Origin: Chloroflexota bacterium
GTDB lineage: Bacteria; Chloroflexota; Anaerolineae; Anaerolineales; Villigracilaceae
Assembly (NCBI GenBank): GCA_016213105.1
Contig: JACRBN010000020.1
Location: forward strand, 151,014 to 215,013
DNA length: 64,000 nt
Direction: 5' to 3'
This document shows positions 1-11,297 of the stretch, piece after piece (position 1 is the first letter of the stretch; each line of letters starts with the position of its first letter). A program made the translations under genes and the position numbers. The notes below the pieces were generated by a model, which was given only the letters and a program-made list of their open reading frames with translations, did not search any database and was not told the DNA's origin.

Positions 1-10
1 GTGGTGGTCG

Positions 11-421
11 GTGGTCAAGGACAAAACCGAATGGTTGAAGGATGAAGCGACGCGCCGTCTTGCGGGCGGCGTATACGCTTCGTTTTTGATTCCAGCCCTG
101 ATGAGCCTGGGAGCGCAGGTCGGCGGCGAGGTTCGCCTGGTCTGGCAGCTTGTGTTCATTCTCGCCTCCCTGATCGGAATCATTTCCACCACGCGCCTGA
201 TCCTCGCCACCCGCAAGGCCAGCCCGCGCGGAGCTTTCAGCCGCAACCGCTGGCTGGTTCCGCTGTTGTATGTTTTCGTATTATGGTTCGCGCTCTTCCC
301 TGGAACAGCCGCCATCCTCGGCTTGCAACCGCTCCAGGTGGAGGGACTTTTGCTCTGCATCCTGATCTTGATCGCGCACATTCTGACCTGGGAATTCATG
401 ACCTCCCAGGCGCAAAAATAA
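11..421 (+). CDS. Small integral membrane protein, function unknown
   Basis: About 136 residues with roughly four hydrophobic segments (near residues 22-42, 45-62, 80-98 and 105-125) separated by short Arg/Lys-rich loops; no catalytic motif is visible. The frame stays open upstream to the window edge and the GTG at 11 has only ten bases before it, so the true start may lie outside the window. It ends 18 nt before the acetyl-CoA synthetase ribosome-binding site and could share its transcript. In Anaerolineae such small proteins sit next to acs genes only by context, so no role is assigned. Confidence 0.6.
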   Translation: MVKDKTEWLKDEATRRLAGGVYASFLIPALMSLGAQVGGEVRLVWQLVFILASLIGIISTTRLILATRKASPRGAFSRNRWLVPLLYVFVLWFALFPGTAAILGLQPLQVEGLLLCILILIAHILTWEFMTSQAQK

Positions 422-439
422 TCCCAGAGGAGAGAAAAC

Positions 440-2320
<1,881 letters not shown>

Positions 2321-2662
2321 TATCGCGACAGATGAAGTTGCATCCAACCGTGGTCTGGTTTTGGACAGGTGAAAGTAATAGACCCGTTCCTGAATAGTGG
2401 CAGCGCCTGAGGAACGTGCAGAATCCCCCTTGCCCACAAAGAACCAGCCACAGACTGGCGCGGATTGGGTTTTAAAAGCAGTAATTTTGCTATTCGGGAA
2501 CAACTCTAATCCTCACGCGATGAATTGGCACTGCAAGCGCGCGTCCCGGGCATCCAGGATAGCCTTTGCAACCTTCTGACAGTCCGCCGCTACCATTTGC
2601 CACCCTTTCCAAAGATACTTTCACCCATTCGGTGAAAGTATCTTTGTGTTCTGGAGCATCCC
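2321..2662. other. Non-coding stretch between acs and the radical SAM gene
   Basis: No convincing gene is seen here. The only clear structure is the perfect hairpin at 2611-2645 just before the radical SAM gene. The rest is low in coding signal and has no tRNA-like fold that I can recognise. Confidence 0.6.
2611..2645 (+). promoter_or_regulatory. Perfect 15-bp hairpin just upstream of the radical SAM gene
   Basis: AAAGATACTTTCACC (2611-2625) and its exact complement (2631-2645) flank a 5-nt loop. The 3' arm ends in ATCTTTGTGTT, so it could act as a weak terminator for the upstream gene, an attenuator, or a dyad operator. It lies 17 nt before the ATG at 2663, with the probable Shine-Dalgarno TGGAG in between. 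Confidence 0.55.
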
Positions 2663-4084
2663 ATGCGCGTCAAAATGATCCTGCCCGCCCTGACCGAAGC
2701 CAGGAGTCCCTTCTGGAGACCGATCAAATATTCGCTCTTTCCGCCGCTCGGGCTGGCCACTCTGGCCGCCTACCTGGACGACGCGGACGAGATCGTCCTG
2801 CAGGATGAACACGTGCAGACTCTCGATCTGGACGATGAGCCTGACCTGGTCGTCATTCAGGTCTACATCACCTCGGCCTACCGCGCCTACCAGATCGCGG
2901 ACCACTACCGTCAACGGGGCGCGCACGTCTGCCTGGGCGGACTGCACGTCACCTCCCTGCCCGAAGAAGCGGCCGCCCACGCCGACACCGCCTTCCTCGG
3001 TCCCGGGGAGGACACCTGGCCCGCCTTCCTGCGCGATTTTCGGGCGGGATGCCCGCAACCTGTTTACGCCTCCCACAGCCGCTCCCTGCTCGACCTGCCC
3101 TTCCCGCGCCGCGACCTGATCCAGCGCAACCTGTACCTGGTGCCCAACTCCATCGTCGTCTCACGCGGCTGTCCGCACACCTGCGATTTCTGCTACAAGG
3201 AAGCCTTCTTCGCGGGCGGAAAATCCTTCTACACCCTGGCCGTCGACCGCGCCCTGCGCGAGATCGAGGGCCTGGCGGGCAGGCATCTCTACTTCCTCGA
3301 TGACCACCTGTTCGGGAATCCGCATTTTGCCTCCAGCCTGTTCGAAGGGATGAAAGGCATGGGCCGCCTGTGGCAGGCCGCAGGGACAGTGCAGTCCATT
3401 TTGAAGACCGACTTGATCGAAAAGGCCGCCGCCAGCGGGCTGCGCAGTCTGTTCGTCGGCTTCGAGACCCTGAATCCCGACAATCTGGTCGAACAGCACA
3501 AGTTCCAAAACCTGAACCGCGACTACTCCGCCGCCATCCGCCGCCTGCACGAGTTGGGCGTCATGGTCAACGCCAGCTTCGTCTACGGCATGGACGGGGA
3601 CGATGAGAGCGTCTTCGCCCGCACCGTCGACTGGGCGCTCGGCCAGGGCGTCGAAACGGCCACCTTCCACATCCTGACCCCTTACCCGGGCACGGCCCTG
3701 CACCAGCGCATGCAGGCCGAAGGGCGCATCACCTCCGCGAATTGGGACGACTACGACACGCGCCACGTCACCTTCCAACCCAGGCGCATCTCCCCTGAAA
3801 GGCTGGAGGCGGGCTACTGGGATTCCTATCGCCAGTTCTATCGCTGGGGCAGCATCCTGCGCTCGGCCCAAACGCACAAGACCCTCAACGGGAAGCTGCG
3901 CCACTTCGCCTACACCAGCGGCTGGAAAAAGTTCGAACCGCTGTGGGATTGGGTCATCCGCGCCAAACGGGTGACGGGCATGTTGCCCATCCTGGAGCGG
4001 GTGCTGGCGGGAGTTCAACCAGTCCAGTTCCAGCCCTCAACGTGGAAGCCTGCTAATAATCATATGCTCCCACCGTCTTCATAA
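2663..4084 (+). CDS. B12-binding-domain radical SAM protein
   Basis: A 473-residue protein of the BchE/P-methylase-type radical SAM group. The N-terminal ~140 residues have the alternating strand/helix pattern of a cobalamin-binding domain (LFPPLGLATLAAYL early, GGLHVTSLPEE later), but a full DxHxxG cobalamin ligand motif is not seen. The radical SAM core follows with the 4Fe-4S triad C170, C174, C177 in SRGCPHTCDFCYKE. Later parts (LTPYPGTALHQRMQAEGRI) match the usual radical SAM barrel end. Substrate is unknown; a methyltransferase or hopanoid/lipid-tailoring role would fit the family. It stands alone, with a strong hairpin in its 5' flank. Confidence 0.85.
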   Translation: MRVKMILPALTEARSPFWRPIKYSLFPPLGLATLAAYLDDADEIVLQDEHVQTLDLDDEPDLVVIQVYITSAYRAYQIADHYRQRGAHVCLGGLHVTSLPEEAAAHADTAFLGPGEDTWPAFLRDFRAGCPQPVYASHSRSLLDLPFPRRDLIQRNLYLVPNSIVVSRGCPHTCDFCYKEAFFAGGKSFYTLAVDRALREIEGLAGRHLYFLDDHLFGNPHFASSLFEGMKGMGRLWQAAGTVQSILKTDLIEKAAASGLRSLFVGFETLNPDNLVEQHKFQNLNRDYSAAIRRLHELGVMVNASFVYGMDGDDESVFARTVDWALGQGVETATFHILTPYPGTALHQRMQAEGRITSANWDDYDTRHVTFQPRRISPERLEAGYWDSYRQFYRWGSILRSAQTHKTLNGKLRHFAYTSGWKKFEPLWDWVIRAKRVTGMLPILERVLAGVQPVQFQPSTWKPANNHMLPPSS

Positions 4085-4387
4085 TCCAGCGGACGGCTGG
4101 CGGATTGCACACTTGCCATGCCGTCTCGCACCGTCGTTCTGGGATGGCTGCGCTAATGCTCACAGCATCCCTACGGCGGTGGGCGCACGCGCCAGGGAAT
4201 CTGCCAGAAGCGCGAACCGGCAAGGATGCGCGCGTTCAAGGCAATGACACAGTACCAAAGTACTATCCACCAGCCTTGACCAAAGCCAGGGCAGAGTGAT
4301 AAATTTCACAACGCATGCGGGGTAATAAGAACCCAACCTCCGTGACAAAAAAACACATCCAATTTCCATCGCGAAAGGGGTTTCGTC
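4085..4387. other. Non-coding stretch before the RHS locus
   Basis: No gene is supported. A short dyad (GGGATG ... CATCCC around 4140-4172) is the only structure noticed. The last 20 bases carry the ribosome-binding site AAAGGGG for the RHS gene. Confidence 0.5.
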
Positions 4388-5578
4388 ATGAAACTGTTTG
4401 CCAACCTGCTCGTAGCCTTCAGCCTCATCCTGGGGCAGTTCAATTTCCCTGCTTCCGCATCATTCCAGGCGGAGAAAGCCACACCCACGCCGACCGGCAC
4501 TGCAACCGCGACGCTTACGCCATCGGGGGATGCGGATCGAGCCACCCCGACCAGCACCAACCTGCCCCCTACTGAAACCCCAACCGCCACGGAAGAAATC
4601 CCCACCCAGATCACAACGCCGGTCATCACACAGACCGTCACACCCATCCCAAGCGGTACGCCGATTCCCCCGCTCGAAACCGTCCCGCCCGTCGTGGAGC
4701 CGCAAATCATCCTCAACCTGTCCGCCGAACCGGGCTTCGTGACTCCCGGGGGAACCAACCTCATCTCCTGGTCCATCGAGGGGATTTCTCCAAGCGAGCA
4801 CGAGCTCTCCCTGGAAATCAACCTGCCCAAGGGGTTCACCCCCGCAGACAAGGAATTGAAATACGACGAAGTCACGCGGATTCTGTCCATCACTCTCCAG
4901 AAGGAAAGCGGACAATTCGAGTTGCTGGCGCAGGAGACGGAGGAACAAGTCGTCCTGCTGGCCTCTCTGGTGGAAAAGGAAACCGTCCTGGCCGAGTTTG
5001 CCCTACCCCTGCCGCTGCACGAGCAATTCACCGTCGATGAGCGCGGCGGCGAGATCGCCACCGAGGATGCGCGGGTCAAGCTCAGTTTCCCCGCAAACAC
5101 CCTGCGGGAAAAGGCCACCATCACGATCGGCCAGCCCGGCGGGGAAAAGGCCCCGCTTTCGTCCCTGAGCGGACGCCCCATCGAGATTACGGCTTCGAAC
5201 CAGTCGGACAGGGCGGAACTACACGAGTTCGACCAGCCCATCACCCTTGAAATTCAATACAGCGATTTGAATATCCCCGAGGGGAAAGTGGGCGACCTGT
5301 TCGTTTATTGGTACAACCCGGAAACGGGAGATTGGGAGGCCATGGATTCCATGGTCGACCGCGAAGCGGGAACGATTCGCGCGGAAACCACCCATTTCAG
5401 CACCTTCGACATCGGCATCAACGACTGGCAGGCGGCGCGCATGCCCACCGTGGATGCCTTCCAGGTTTCGCAGTTCACCGGGGCGGCCTCCTATTCCCTG
5501 CCCATCGAAGTGCCGGCCGGGCCTGGCGGGCAAAAGCCCAGCCTGTCGGTTTCATACAGCAGCCAGGTGGCGGACTAA
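4388..5578 (+). CDS. N-terminal part of secreted RHS/YD-repeat protein, ended by in-frame TAA
   Basis: Residues 1-28 look like a signal peptide (hydrophobic, ending ASA). A Thr/Pro-rich linker (about 30-110) follows, then an Ig-like stretch and a ZU5-like region (GGEIATEDARVKLSFPANTL, about residue 220 on), then the start of an SpvB-like entry into the YD-repeat shell (GPGGQKPSLSVSYSSQVAD). The frame stops at TAA 5576-5578 but is open again at once in the same frame and continues to 11230, so this is the front of one ~2,280-codon gene. Shine-Dalgarno AAGGGG lies 8 nt before the ATG. Whether the TAA is a real nonsense mutation or a sequence error cannot be told here. Confidence 0.85.
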   Translation: MKLFANLLVAFSLILGQFNFPASASFQAEKATPTPTGTATATLTPSGDADRATPTSTNLPPTETPTATEEIPTQITTPVITQTVTPIPSGTPIPPLETVPPVVEPQIILNLSAEPGFVTPGGTNLISWSIEGISPSEHELSLEINLPKGFTPADKELKYDEVTRILSITLQKESGQFELLAQETEEQVVLLASLVEKETVLAEFALPLPLHEQFTVDERGGEIATEDARVKLSFPANTLREKATITIGQPGGEKAPLSSLSGRPIEITASNQSDRAELHEFDQPITLEIQYSDLNIPEGKVGDLFVYWYNPETGDWEAMDSMVDREAGTIRAETTHFSTFDIGINDWQAARMPTVDAFQVSQFTGAASYSLPIEVPAGPGGQKPSLSVSYSSQVAD

Positions 5579-5605
5579 TCCACCCTGCACACCCAGGCCG
5601 GCTGG

Positions 5606-8600
5606 GTGGGCATGGGCTGGTCGCTGGACAGCGGCTACGTCGAACGGGACACGCACGGCTCGACCTCCGAATTCGACGACGATACCTACATGATCAACGT
5701 CAACGGCGTGAGCAGCCGCCTGGCCAGTTCCGGGGTTGGGAGCGGCTATTATCACACCATGGATGAAAACTTCTGGCGCATCTATCACGATTCTGCCGCC
5801 GATACCTGGACGGTCTGGGACAAAGAGGGCAACGTCTACACCTTCATTGAGGACATCCGCATCGTTTACTTCGATGCGCAGAACAACTCGCAATACCTGA
5901 CTGCCCGCTGGTACCTGACCAGCACGAAAAACATCTTCGGCAAACAAATGACCTATACCTACACCACGGAGACCAAGACCGTGGGCGGAAAGACCTCGGT
6001 CACGGCGGTCTACCCCGATACCATCACCTACGCCAATAACCGCTACCAGGTCAAGTTCGTGCTCCAAAACCGCGGGGACTACCCCCAGGCTGCGGTGACG
6101 GACGCCGCGCACCATGAATTCTTCCGAAAGCGCCTGCAGGAACTGCAAGTGCTGCAAGACCAGGATGGCAACGGCAGTTTCGAGACCATCCTGCGCTCCT
6201 ACCACTTCACCTATGCGGCAGACAACTCCTCGACCGCCATTTTCCCGGGCCAGACCTTCTCGGCCGGGGCCAAACGCAGCACCCTGGTTTCGATCCGGGA
6301 ATTCGGCCTGGGCAATACCAGCGCCCTGCCGCCCACGACCTTCACCTACGACGGCCTGCACCTGACCCAGGCCAGCAACGGGTACGGGGGCAGCGTGACT
6401 TTTGCGTATGAACTGGATTATGCCGAGATCGCACCCGATTATCACTCGACCGTGGGCGTCAGCGAGTGCAGCACTTGGTACAAGTACGCGGGCTCTGGGG
6501 CCGTCAGTTGCGCCAATCAGAATTTGAATATTGCAGTGGCCACCTACGCAAGCACCGCCTACGATGGGGACGGAAGCATGGTGAGGCCGGGTGGAGCGTA
6601 CAAATTGATTGCCTTTGCTCAAAAAATCGTCTCGGGAGATCCAACTCCATTTGCCTTGCAATTTGGATTAAATTATGGCTCCGGTGCGCAATATGCATCC
6701 GAGACCTTCACCACTGAAGGCCAGCATTCCTCGGTCGTTACACTGCCCTTCGGCGCAAGCACAGCCGAACCCTTGTTGAAGTCTGCAGGGCAGGCCAAGG
6801 TGCTAACCTTTACCTACCAATTTCTGACCTCCATGTACCGCGTCACCACCAAGACCGTTTCGGACGGCAACGGACATTCGTACGTGTACTCCTATGCCTA
6901 TGAAGGCGCAGCCGTCAACGATGAAGATCACTCCGATGGGGTCTGCCCCGAAGGCGCGCCGGATTCCTGCCACGAATACTCGCCGAAATATTCCCAACTG
7001 CGCGGCCATCAATACGTGACCGAAACCGCGCCGGACGGCAAGGCGACCGTGACCAAGTTCTTCCAGGACGATGCCCGCAAGGGCAAGCCCGAGACCGTCA
7101 CGGTAAAGGATGGAGCCGGCACGATCATGTCGATGACCCTGTACACCTATTCGGTCAACCAGACCTGCTCCAATGGCACCTGGGTCGACTTGAATTGTTA
7201 CTGGGTGTACACCGATGCCGTGGAAAGCCGCACCTACAACAACAACGGCACGAGCTATTCGTACACGCGCACCGATAACACCTACGAATCGACCTACGGC
7301 AACCTGGTCAGCGCGGCGGAATATGCGGGCGCAGCCCTGTACCGCACGACCAGCACCTATTATTTCCCGAACGATTCCACCAACCCCCCCCGCTACCTGG
7401 TCTCCCTGCCCGCAAAGACAAAGGTGCTCGATGCTTCGGGAACCCAAATTGCCATGACACTTTACCTGTATGACGGCAATACCGGCGACCACCAGATCCC
7501 GCCCACCGATGGAAAACTGACTGCGGTTCGCACCCAGGCCGACGGCGGAAATTTCAGCCAGGTCACCTATGCCTATGATTCCTGGGGCAACCGCACCAGC
7601 GAAACCACATATAGCGGTTACGCGGCCTGGAACGCCAACCCATCCAGCGGCGCGCGCACCACCACCACGGCCTACGATTCCGCCTATCACACCTACGCCC
7701 TGACCGTCACCAACCCGCTCGGCCAGGTCACCACCCTGGCGTATGATTACGACAATAACGGCTCCAACGATTTCGTCCTGGGCGTTCCCACCAGGGAAAC
7801 CGACCCGAACGGGGCGCAGACCCGCGCCACGTACGACCCCTTCGGCCGCATCACCAGCGTATTCCGCCCCAACCCTGATTCGGGGTTGCCCGTTTCGACC
7901 GCCTCCCTGGTCATGCAGTACCAGAGCGAGGAACCCTTCATCACTACCATCACCCAGCAGGTGGACGGTTCGAGCTATTACAGTATCTCGCGCGTCTACG
8001 ACGGCCTGGGCCGCCAGACCAAATCGGTCAACTACCCCGGCACAGCCGCCAGCGTTACCCAGATCCTCAACAACCAGGTAACGAACGGCATCTACACAAG
8101 CACCCTGTATCCAGCGTTCACCACCACCCAGCAAAGCGCGCCGTATGTTATCGGTGAAACCGTGCGCTACACCACCACGACCAGCAATTTGAACGCACGC
8201 ACCAGCACCGTGACCGCGCCCGATACCACCTCCACCGTGACCTTCACCAACGGCCTGACCAGTACCGTGACCGACCCGCGCAACAACGTCACCACCAGCG
8301 TCAAGGATGTGTGGGGACGCACGCTCACCGTCACCCCGCCCACGGGACCCGCCGTAACCTATACCTACGACGAGCAGGGCAACATGCTGACCGCCACCCG
8401 CGGCGGCGCGACGACGACCCTGACCTACAACCAGGCTGGGCAGAAGACCGCCATGTCGGACCCCGACATGGGCAGTTGGAGCTACGCGTATAACGCGCTG
8501 GGCGCGATGACTTCCCAAACCGATGCGCGCGGCTGCACCCTGGGCATGACCTACGATCTGCTTGGCCGCATGACGGGCAAGTCCTCCAGCGGCAGCGGAT

Positions 8601-11230
8601 GCGGAACGCAGGTCAGCGCGACCTACACCTACGACGCCGGGAGCAACGGCATCGGCCGCCGCACTTCCACCAGCAGCAACGGCATCAACAATTCGTGGAC
8701 CTACGACAAGCGCGGGCGTGTGCTGAGCGAGACCGTCCAGGATGGAACCAGCTACACCACCAGCTACACCTACAACCTGGCCGACATGCCCCTGACCATG
8801 ACCTATCCGAGCAACAGCGAAACGGTCACCTACACCTACGACGCCCACAAACGCCTGAATACCCTCGCGGGAACCAGCCCCTACGTGACCTCCAGTACCT
8901 ACGATTCCGCCTCGCGCCTGACCGACCGCAGCCTGGGCAACGGGCTGAACCAGAAATTCGTCTACAACTCCTGGACGACCCAGGGCGGACGCCTGGACAA
9001 GATCGTGGCGGGTTCGGGCGCGTGGAATGCGGGCACGGAGACCTTCGCCACTTCCACCCTGCAAAAATTGGACTACACCTACGACGCCGCGGGCAACATC
9101 ACCCAGATCACCAACCCGCTCATTTCGGAGACCCAGGCCTTCACCTACGATACCCTCGACCGCCTGACCAATGCCCAGGCCAGCGGCGCGACGACCGGCG
9201 CGTACAGTGAAAAATATTCCTACGACGCAACCACCGGCAGCCTGGCCTCCAAAACCGAGAGCGCCAACCCGGGCACGACCAACCTGGCCGCCTGGTGGAG
9301 CCTGGACGAGGCCAGCGGCCAGCGCAACGACAGCCACGGAACCAGTCACCTGAGCCTCACGCCCACCGTAGCCTCCGCCGGCGGCCAAAAGAGCAATGCG
9401 GCCAGTTTCAGCTCGAGCCCGTCCGGCGTCTTGACGGCCAACGACAACACAGCCATCAGCACCGGCGACAGCAACTTCACCCTGGTGGCGCATTTCTACC
9501 CGACCACCACCAGCGGGACGGCGGTGATCGTCAACAAGGGCTACGCCTGGAATTCGAACCTGCGCGACTACGGCCTGCTGCAATCCAATTCCAACATCGT
9601 CTTTGCGGTGGGCAACGGCTCGACCAATGCCGCGGTCAGCGCCACATTTTCGGGTGTGAACCAGTGGCATACCGTGATCGCCTGGCACGCCGCCACCACG
9701 GATACCCTCAACATCCAGATCGACAACGGGACACCGGTCACGGTTTCCTACAGCGGCGGGGCGATCGATTCCACCTACCCGTTGACCATCGGCGCGCACG
9801 TCGGCGGGAGCTACGGCTTCAACGGCCTGATCGACGAAGTATCTCTGTACAAGCGCTACCTGAACGCAGACGAGCGCACCTGGTTGTTCAATGCGGGCAA
9901 CAGCCGCTCCTACGCGGATGTAAAGGCCGCCTTCACCTACGCAGACGCCAACCACAAGCACGCCGTGACCGCGCTCGTGAACGGCAACAGCTACACCTAC
10001 GACGCCAACGGCAATATGACCGCGCGTCACGTCCTCGAAGGGAGTGCCTTCCAGGACTACACCCTGAGCTACGACGCGGAAAATCGCCTGGTACAGGTGA
10101 AGAAGAATAACGCCGTAATCGCCACCTTCACCTTCGACGCGGACGGAAAACGGGTAAAATCCGTGATGGGCAGCGAGACCATCCTGTTTGTCGGCGCACA
10201 TTTCGAGATCAAGAACGGAAATCAGATCACCAAGTACTACATGGCAGGCTCGACGCGCATTGCGATGAGAAAATACACCGCCCCCCAACCCATGACCGTG
10301 GAGTATATGTTATCTGATCATTTGGGCTCCACCTCCCTCACCGCGGACGCGGACGGGAACAAGGTGCTCGAAATCCGCTACAAAGCGTGGGGCGAAATCC
10401 GCGCCACGTGGACCAACGTGCCTGTCGACATCGATCCTGCCTACAAGATACCGCTGTATCAGTACACAGGTCAAGCCGCGTACCTCGACGATCCACTCAC
10501 CAGCGGAGTCACCGAGGGCTTCGGGTTAATGTTTTACCAGTCACGATTCTATGACCCGCAGTTAGGTCGATTCACCCAGGCGGATACGATTATTCCAGGT
10601 GGCGTCCAGGGACTCGATAGATACGCGGGGATGAATAATAATCCAATAATATATACAGACCCCACTGGACACATTGCATTTTTAGCGGTTCTAGCAAATC
10701 CACTTGTTTGGGTAGCAGTAGTAGCCGTGGTCGTCTACGTGGCTGTTACAAGTGATCCTGAATTTCAAGCAGCAGCAAACACTGTAGCTACTCAAATCGG
10801 TGAAGCAGTGGAAACTGGAATAAGCCAAGTTGCCCAAATGGCACCAGGGAAAGGTAAAGCTCCAAATCCGAGTAAACAATGGAGGAATACAGAAGCAACT
10901 GCTGAGGATGACGTTGGCGTTGCGCTTTCTCAATATTGCTTACAAAACCCAAAAGCATGTTTTTATATAAAGGCTTTCTCTCTGCTGTCTTCGATTGCTT
11001 ATGTGGCAGGCGCCTTAGTTGACCCGAATGGTGATGACCTCGTAGAAGAAGAGCTTCCCCCAGTTCCGCCAGTACCCCCAACTAGCACACCTCCTGCTAC
11101 AGGTACTCCAACATCTTGCCCACCGCCACAGAGAGATTGCTCGAGCTCTCCATCCGATACCACAAAAATTAGTTTAACCCCGCCCACTCCGCAACCTGTT
11201 AAACGTGGACATTGGTGGCTGGAGCAGTAA
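5606..11230 (+). CDS. RHS/YD-repeat shell with LamG domain and variable C-terminal domain
   Basis: This is the in-frame continuation of the preceding segment. About 1,870 residues rich in YD repeats (YTYDEQGNM, YSYDATTGS, YTYDANGNM) that in the family form a hollow shell around a C-terminal cargo. A LamG/concanavalin-like domain is inserted at about residues 1225-1430 (WWSLDEASGQ ... FNGLIDEVSLYKRYLN). The RHS hallmark follows: DHLGSTSLTADADGN (about 1571), GLMFYQSRFYDPQLGRFTQAD, and NNNPIIYTDPTGH (to about 1689). After DPTGH the last ~185 residues are AT-rich, begin with a hydrophobic segment and end in a Pro/Thr-rich tail; no known toxin motif is recognised. The GTG at 5606 has no Shine-Dalgarno, so independent translation is unlikely. 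Confidence 0.88.
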   Translation: MGMGWSLDSGYVERDTHGSTSEFDDDTYMINVNGVSSRLASSGVGSGYYHTMDENFWRIYHDSAADTWTVWDKEGNVYTFIEDIRIVYFDAQNNSQYLTARWYLTSTKNIFGKQMTYTYTTETKTVGGKTSVTAVYPDTITYANNRYQVKFVLQNRGDYPQAAVTDAAHHEFFRKRLQELQVLQDQDGNGSFETILRSYHFTYAADNSSTAIFPGQTFSAGAKRSTLVSIREFGLGNTSALPPTTFTYDGLHLTQASNGYGGSVTFAYELDYAEIAPDYHSTVGVSECSTWYKYAGSGAVSCANQNLNIAVATYASTAYDGDGSMVRPGGAYKLIAFAQKIVSGDPTPFALQFGLNYGSGAQYASETFTTEGQHSSVVTLPFGASTAEPLLKSAGQAKVLTFTYQFLTSMYRVTTKTVSDGNGHSYVYSYAYEGAAVNDEDHSDGVCPEGAPDSCHEYSPKYSQLRGHQYVTETAPDGKATVTKFFQDDARKGKPETVTVKDGAGTIMSMTLYTYSVNQTCSNGTWVDLNCYWVYTDAVESRTYNNNGTSYSYTRTDNTYESTYGNLVSAAEYAGAALYRTTSTYYFPNDSTNPPRYLVSLPAKTKVLDASGTQIAMTLYLYDGNTGDHQIPPTDGKLTAVRTQADGGNFSQVTYAYDSWGNRTSETTYSGYAAWNANPSSGARTTTTAYDSAYHTYALTVTNPLGQVTTLAYDYDNNGSNDFVLGVPTRETDPNGAQTRATYDPFGRITSVFRPNPDSGLPVSTASLVMQYQSEEPFITTITQQVDGSSYYSISRVYDGLGRQTKSVNYPGTAASVTQILNNQVTNGIYTSTLYPAFTTTQQSAPYVIGETVRYTTTTSNLNARTSTVTAPDTTSTVTFTNGLTSTVTDPRNNVTTSVKDVWGRTLTVTPPTGPAVTYTYDEQGNMLTATRGGATTTLTYNQAGQKTAMSDPDMGSWSYAYNALGAMTSQTDARGCTLGMTYDLLGRMTGKSSSGSGCGTQVSATYTYDAGSNGIGRRTSTSSNGINNSWTYDKRGRVLSETVQDGTSYTTSYTYNLADMPLTMTYPSNSETVTYTYDAHKRLNTLAGTSPYVTSSTYDSASRLTDRSLGNGLNQKFVYNSWTTQGGRLDKIVAGSGAWNAGTETFATSTLQKLDYTYDAAGNITQITNPLISETQAFTYDTLDRLTNAQASGATTGAYSEKYSYDATTGSLASKTESANPGTTNLAAWWSLDEASGQRNDSHGTSHLSLTPTVASAGGQKSNAASFSSSPSGVLTANDNTAISTGDSNFTLVAHFYPTTTSGTAVIVNKGYAWNSNLRDYGLLQSNSNIVFAVGNGSTNAAVSATFSGVNQWHTVIAWHAATTDTLNIQIDNGTPVTVSYSGGAIDSTYPLTIGAHVGGSYGFNGLIDEVSLYKRYLNADERTWLFNAGNSRSYADVKAAFTYADANHKHAVTALVNGNSYTYDANGNMTARHVLEGSAFQDYTLSYDAENRLVQVKKNNAVIATFTFDADGKRVKSVMGSETILFVGAHFEIKNGNQITKYYMAGSTRIAMRKYTAPQPMTVEYMLSDHLGSTSLTADADGNKVLEIRYKAWGEIRATWTNVPVDIDPAYKIPLYQYTGQAAYLDDPLTSGVTEGFGLMFYQSRFYDPQLGRFTQADTIIPGGVQGLDRYAGMNNNPIIYTDPTGHIAFLAVLANPLVWVAVVAVVVYVAVTSDPEFQAAANTVATQIGEAVETGISQVAQMAPGKGKAPNPSKQWRNTEATAEDDVGVALSQYCLQNPKACFYIKAFSLLSSIAYVAGALVDPNGDDLVEEELPPVPPVPPTSTPPATGTPTSCPPPQRDCSSSPSDTTKISLTPPTPQPVKRGHWWLEQ

Positions 11231-11297
11231 ACTAAATTTATTGCAACATATTCGTTTTTTGCCGTGATATCACCGTCGACTCCCCATATATGGCGTA

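Noticed and set aside
5576..5578. Recoding (Sec or Pyl) of the stop codon in the RHS gene
   Set aside because: The codon is TAA, which is not used for Sec or Pyl, and no recoding structure was recognised. Nonsense mutation or base error is simpler.
6803..10288. Very long open frame on the minus strand (about 1,160 codons)
   Set aside because: It lies antisense to the RHS shell; the plus strand has clear YD repeats and domains, and the minus-strand protein has no signal or fold. Long antisense frames are expected in GC-rich repeat genes.
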